Part shown: piece after piece, positions 6,213-8,334 of the stretch
Position numbering within the stretch: the stretch's first letter is position 1
Layout: the number at the start of each line of letters is the position of its first letter
NCBI GenBank assembly: GCA_964622685.1
Contig: CAZUUU010000147.1
Location: 1 to 8,334 of the forward strand
Direction of reading: 5' to 3'
Length of the DNA stretch: 8,334 bases
DNA from: Methylibium sp964622685
Lineage (GTDB): Bacteria; Pseudomonadota; Gammaproteobacteria; Burkholderiales; Burkholderiaceae_C
The notes under the pieces: model-generated
What the model was told of the DNA's origin: nothing
Seen by the model: the letters and a program-made list of their open reading frames with translations, nothing else
The model's database searches: none
Position numbers and translations under genes: made by a program

Positions 6213-6221
6213 TGCTAGGAT
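6213..6221 (+). promoter_or_regulatory. Extended -10 promoter element of ptsI
   Basis: TGCTAGGAT: a TGn extension plus TAGGAT (4 of 6 matches to TATAAT), ending 6 nt before the ptsI ATG. A -35-like GTGACA at 6190-6195 is 20 nt away, longer than usual, which fits an extended -10 promoter. The predicted transcript would start at the ATG; no SD is present. Confidence 0.55.
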
Positions 6222-6227
6222 CGCTTC

Positions 6228-7952
6228 ATGAGCCTGCAGATGTTCGGTATCCCGGTGTCGCGCGGTGTCGCCATCGGGCGGGCCGTGCTGGTCGCCTCGA
6301 GCCGGGTCGACGTCGCGCACTACTTCATCGAGCCGGCGCAGGTCGAGTCCGAGATCCAGCGCCTGCGCGCGGCGCGGGATGCCGTCGCCGCGGAACTCGG
6401 TGGCCTGCAGCGCGACATGCCGGCGGATGCGCCATCAGAGCTGTCGGCGCTGCTCGACGTGCACCTGATGCTGTTGCATGACGAGGCGCTGACGGGGGCG
6501 ACGGGCCATTGGATCCGCGAACGCCACTACAACGCCGAGTGGGCCCTGTCGGCGCAGCTCGAGGTGCTGGCGCGGCAATTCGACGAGATGGAGAACGACT
6601 ACCTGCGCGAACGCAAGGCCGATCTCGAGCAGGTGGTCGAGCGGCTTCTGGGCGCGCTGATGCACCTGGGCGGCGGCGCACCACCAGGCTTGGGCGTGAA
6701 CCCGCGGGATTTCGCCGGCGAGGATCCGCTCGTCTTGGTCGCCAACGACATCGCACCGGCCGACATGCTGCAGTTCAAGCGCAGCGTCTTCACGGGATTC
6801 GTGACCGACGTCGGTGGCAGGACATCGCACACGGCGATCGTGGCGCGCAGCCTCGACATCCCTGCCGTGGTCGGCGCCCGGGAGGCCAGCCGCGTGATCC
6901 GACAGGATGACTGGGTGGTGATCGACGGCGATGTCGGGATCGTGATCATCGACCCGTCGCCGATCGTGCTGGAGGAGTACCGCTTCAGGCAGCGGCAGAG
7001 CGAACTGGAGCGAGAGCGCCTGACGCGCCTGCGGCACACGCCGGCCGTGACGCTCGACGGCGAACGGGTCGAGCTGCTGGCCAACATCGAGTTGCCGGGC
7101 GACGCCGCGGCCGCGTTGGACGCTGGCGCCGTCGGCGTCGGGCTGTTCCGCAGCGAGTTCCTCTTCATGAACCGCAGCAGCGGAGATCTCCCTGGTGAGG
7201 ATGAGCAGTACGAGGCCTATCGGGCCGTTGTCGAGGCGATGCATGGTCTGCCGGTGACGATCCGCACGGTCGACATCGGCGCCGACAAGCCCCTGGAGCG
7301 CATGTCGCTGCATGAGCTGCGGCACGAGCACGTCCTGAACCCGGCGCTCGGTCGGCGTGCGATCCGGTGGAGCTTGTCCGAGCCCAGCATGTTTCGCCAG
7401 CAACTGCGAGCCATCCTGCGAGCCAGCGCGCATGGCCAGGTCAGGCTCTTGGTGCCGATGCTGGCTCACCTGTCGGAGATCCGTGGCACCTTCGAAGCGA
7501 TCGCGCGCGCCAAGCAGCAGCTGAGCGAGAGCGGGAGGAGCTTCGGTCAGGTGCCGGTGGGCGCGATGATCGAAGTGCCTGCGGCAGCGTTGATGATCGA
7601 CCGCTTCCTCGAGTCGTTCGACTTCGTCTCGATCGGCACGAACGACCTGATCCAGTACACCTTGGCGATCGACCGTGCCGACGAGTCGGTGTCCCATCTG
7701 TATGACCCATGGCATCCCGCGGTCCAGGAACTGATCGAACGAACGATTCGATCCGCCCGACGCCAAAGCAAGCCAGTGAGCGTGTGCGGTGAGATGGCCG
7801 GCGACCCGACGTTCACTGCGCCCTTGCTGGCAATGGGACTCAGAAGCTTCTCGATGCATCCGGCGCAGATCGCCACGATCAAGCAAAGGATCCTGCGCAC
7901 GGACTCGCGCAAGGCGCGCGACGACTCGCCCGACCTGCAGCCCGCTGTCTGA
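6228..7952 (+). CDS. ptsI: PTS Enzyme I (phosphoenolpyruvate-protein phosphotransferase)
   Basis: A 574-residue cytoplasmic enzyme that autophosphorylates from PEP and passes the phosphate to HPr. Domains in order: N-terminal HPr-binding helical part (about 30-145); phosphohistidine domain with DVGGRTSHTAIVARSL (194-209), His201 being the active residue; and a PEP-binding barrel (about 260-560) with VGVGLFRSEFLFM (302-314), DIGADKPL (349-356), NPALGRRAIRWSL (371-383), GAMIEVPAA (445-453), SIGTNDLIQYTLAIDRAD (468-485) and VCGEMAGDP (519-527) with the conserved active-site cysteine. All catalytic motifs are intact and the length is normal. It lies apart from ptsH because the acyltransferase gene is inserted in the opposite direction, so it needs its own promoter; TGCTAGGAT lies 6 nt before the ATG and no SD is seen. 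Downstream, without an evident terminator, come the rRNA promoters. Confidence 0.97.
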   Translation: MSLQMFGIPVSRGVAIGRAVLVASSRVDVAHYFIEPAQVESEIQRLRAARDAVAAELGGLQRDMPADAPSELSALLDVHLMLLHDEALTGATGHWIRERHYNAEWALSAQLEVLARQFDEMENDYLRERKADLEQVVERLLGALMHLGGGAPPGLGVNPRDFAGEDPLVLVANDIAPADMLQFKRSVFTGFVTDVGGRTSHTAIVARSLDIPAVVGAREASRVIRQDDWVVIDGDVGIVIIDPSPIVLEEYRFRQRQSELERERLTRLRHTPAVTLDGERVELLANIELPGDAAAALDAGAVGVGLFRSEFLFMNRSSGDLPGEDEQYEAYRAVVEAMHGLPVTIRTVDIGADKPLERMSLHELRHEHVLNPALGRRAIRWSLSEPSMFRQQLRAILRASAHGQVRLLVPMLAHLSEIRGTFEAIARAKQQLSESGRSFGQVPVGAMIEVPAAALMIDRFLESFDFVSIGTNDLIQYTLAIDRADESVSHLYDPWHPAVQELIERTIRSARRQSKPVSVCGEMAGDPTFTAPLLAMGLRSFSMHPAQIATIKQRILRTDSRKARDDSPDLQPAV

Positions 7953-7981
7953 TCCGATTGGAAGCGGCGTCGGCGCGCTAG

Positions 7982-8011
7982 TTGCAGTCGAGCCAGAAAC
8001 GGTGCTAGACT
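7982..8011 (+). promoter_or_regulatory. Upstream rRNA promoter candidate (P1)
   Basis: A -35-like TTGCAG (7982-7987), an 18-nt gap and TAGACT (8006-8011) with a TGn extension at 8003-8005. Transcription is predicted near 8018. It lies 30 bp after ptsI. Confidence 0.55.
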
Positions 8012-8081
8012 GTGAGGCTCCGCTAAACGGTGACTCGACAACACGTGAGTCAGCCCAGTGCGGAAGGAGAAAAGGGATCGC

Positions 8082-8110
8082 TTGACGCAGGACTAAAAGT
8101 GCTGCACAAT
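8082..8110 (+). promoter_or_regulatory. Main rRNA promoter candidate (P2)
   Basis: TTGACG (8082-8087; 5 of 6) and CACAAT (8105-8110; 4 of 6, ending AAT) separated by exactly 17 nt. The predicted start is near 8117, about 170 nt before 16S. The stretch before the -35 is purine-rich (8061-8078) rather than an A/T UP element. The region after -10 is C/T-rich rather than the GC-rich discriminator of E. coli rrn promoters. Confidence 0.75.
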
Positions 8111-8121
8111 CCCATCTCTCT

Positions 8122-8137
8122 GCTGATGTCGATCAGC
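8122..8137 (+). promoter_or_regulatory. boxB-like hairpin of the rRNA antitermination site
   Basis: GCTGAT, loop GTCG, ATCAGC: a perfect 6-bp stem just upstream of boxA, matching the order boxB-boxA-boxC of bacterial rrn leaders. Confidence 0.65.
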
Positions 8138-8152
8138 GATGCCGCGAGGCAG

Positions 8153-8164
8153 TGTTCTTTAACA
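8153..8164 (+). promoter_or_regulatory. rRNA boxA antitermination element
   Basis: TGTTCTTTAACA differs at one position from the E. coli rrn boxA TGCTCTTTAACA, the RNA site bound by NusB/NusE that lets polymerase resist Rho in rRNA operons. A boxC-like GCGTGGGC follows at 8180-8187. Confidence 0.88.
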
Positions 8165-8244
8165 AACAACAGCCGATAAGCGTGGGCGTTTGAAGGCGGG
8201 TGCCAAGGCCGCAAGGCCGAGGTCTCATGACCTTAAACGCTCAC

Positions 8245-8263
8245 TGAAGTGAAGTTCACTTCA
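8245..8263 (+). other. Hairpin in the 16S leader
   Basis: TGAAGTGA and TCACTTCA form a perfect 8-bp stem around a 3-nt loop (AGT), 24 nt before the inferred 5' end of 16S rRNA. It could help leader folding or processing during 30S assembly; no binding protein is implied by the sequence. Confidence 0.6.
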
Positions 8264-8287
8264 ATTCTTTGAGCAAACATCAAGATC

Positions 8288-8334
8288 GAACTGAAGAGTT
8301 TGATCCTGGCTCAGATTGAACGCTGGCGGCATGC
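8288..8334 (+). rRNA. 16S ribosomal RNA, first 47 nt (continues beyond window)
   Basis: The universal 5' region GAGTTTGATCCTGGCTCAG (8296-8314) is present, followed by ATTGAACGCTGGCGGCATGC, the form usual in betaproteobacteria. The 5' end at 8288 is placed by aligning TGAAGAGTTTGATC with E. coli positions 5-18. The gene runs off the right edge. Confidence 0.97.

Larger units (their letters stand above)
7953..8287 (+). other. Gene-free rRNA operon promoter and leader region
   Basis: About 335 bp without a credible gene; base composition shifts towards A/T in the last 180 bp, as expected for an rRNA leader. It holds two promoter candidates, a boxB-like hairpin, boxA, a boxC-like GCGTGGGC (8180-8187), several small hairpins and the 5' end of 16S. 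No intrinsic terminator for ptsI was found in the first 50 bp. Confidence 0.85.

Noticed and set aside
6435..7886. A 483-codon minus-strand open frame opposite ptsI
   Set aside because: It mirrors the codon bias of ptsI, is His/Arg-rich and has no family motif; ptsI is certain.
7789..8085. A small plus-strand frame running from inside ptsI into the rRNA promoter region
   Set aside because: Most of it is ptsI out of frame, the rest overlaps promoter elements, and no SD or homology is seen.
1..8334. CRISPR arrays, insertion sequences, tRNAs or phage genes
   Set aside because: No regularly spaced repeats, terminal inverted repeats with transposase, cloverleaf sequences or phage proteins were seen in any region.

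Overview
The window looks like chromosomal DNA from a GC-rich betaproteobacterium of the order Burkholderiales, probably near the Leptothrix/Rubrivivax/Methylibium group. The evidence is the start of a betaproteobacterial 16S rRNA gene at the right edge, the strong G/C preference at third codon positions, and the family types present (a DUF4197 protein, a three-part mannose-type PTS, an OlsB-like acyltransferase). These taxonomic statements come from recall of the families, not from a search.

Layout, left to right. (1) The 3' three quarters of lipA (lipoyl synthase, + strand, cut by the window edge) is followed after 30 bp by an exported DUF4197 protein. (2) A minus-strand block contains a class III (CaiB/BaiF) CoA-transferase (2719-3972) and, downstream of it, a two-domain protein (1469-2584) built like a histidine kinase plus receiver but lacking the catalytic residues of both. 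(3) A plus-strand block starts divergently from the CoA-transferase, 38 bp away: a small predicted lipoprotein, a mannose-family PTS EIIA protein and HPr (ptsH). (4) A minus-strand OlsB-like GNAT acyltransferase lies between ptsH and ptsI. (5) ptsI (Enzyme I) is complete. (6) A gene-free stretch of about 335 bp carries two rRNA-type promoters, a boxB-like hairpin, boxA, a boxC-like site and further hairpins, leading into the first 47 nt of 16S rRNA.

The PTS proteins form a phosphate chain (PEP to EI His201, to HPr His15, to EIIA His9), but no sugar-specific IIB/IIC permease is seen here. HPr also keeps Ser46, the site used by HPr kinase. The set is therefore more likely regulatory than a sugar transporter.

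The observations most worth checking are: the double-degenerate kinase/receiver protein; four genes without a Shine-Dalgarno sequence whose ATG lies 6-7 nt after a -10-like hexamer, suggesting leaderless mRNAs, three of them tied to the PTS; a run of nine G residues in the lipoprotein gene whose slippage by +1 would open a frame running into the EIIA gene; and a structured 16S leader with a second boxA-like sequence. No CRISPR array, transposon, tRNA or phage gene was seen.
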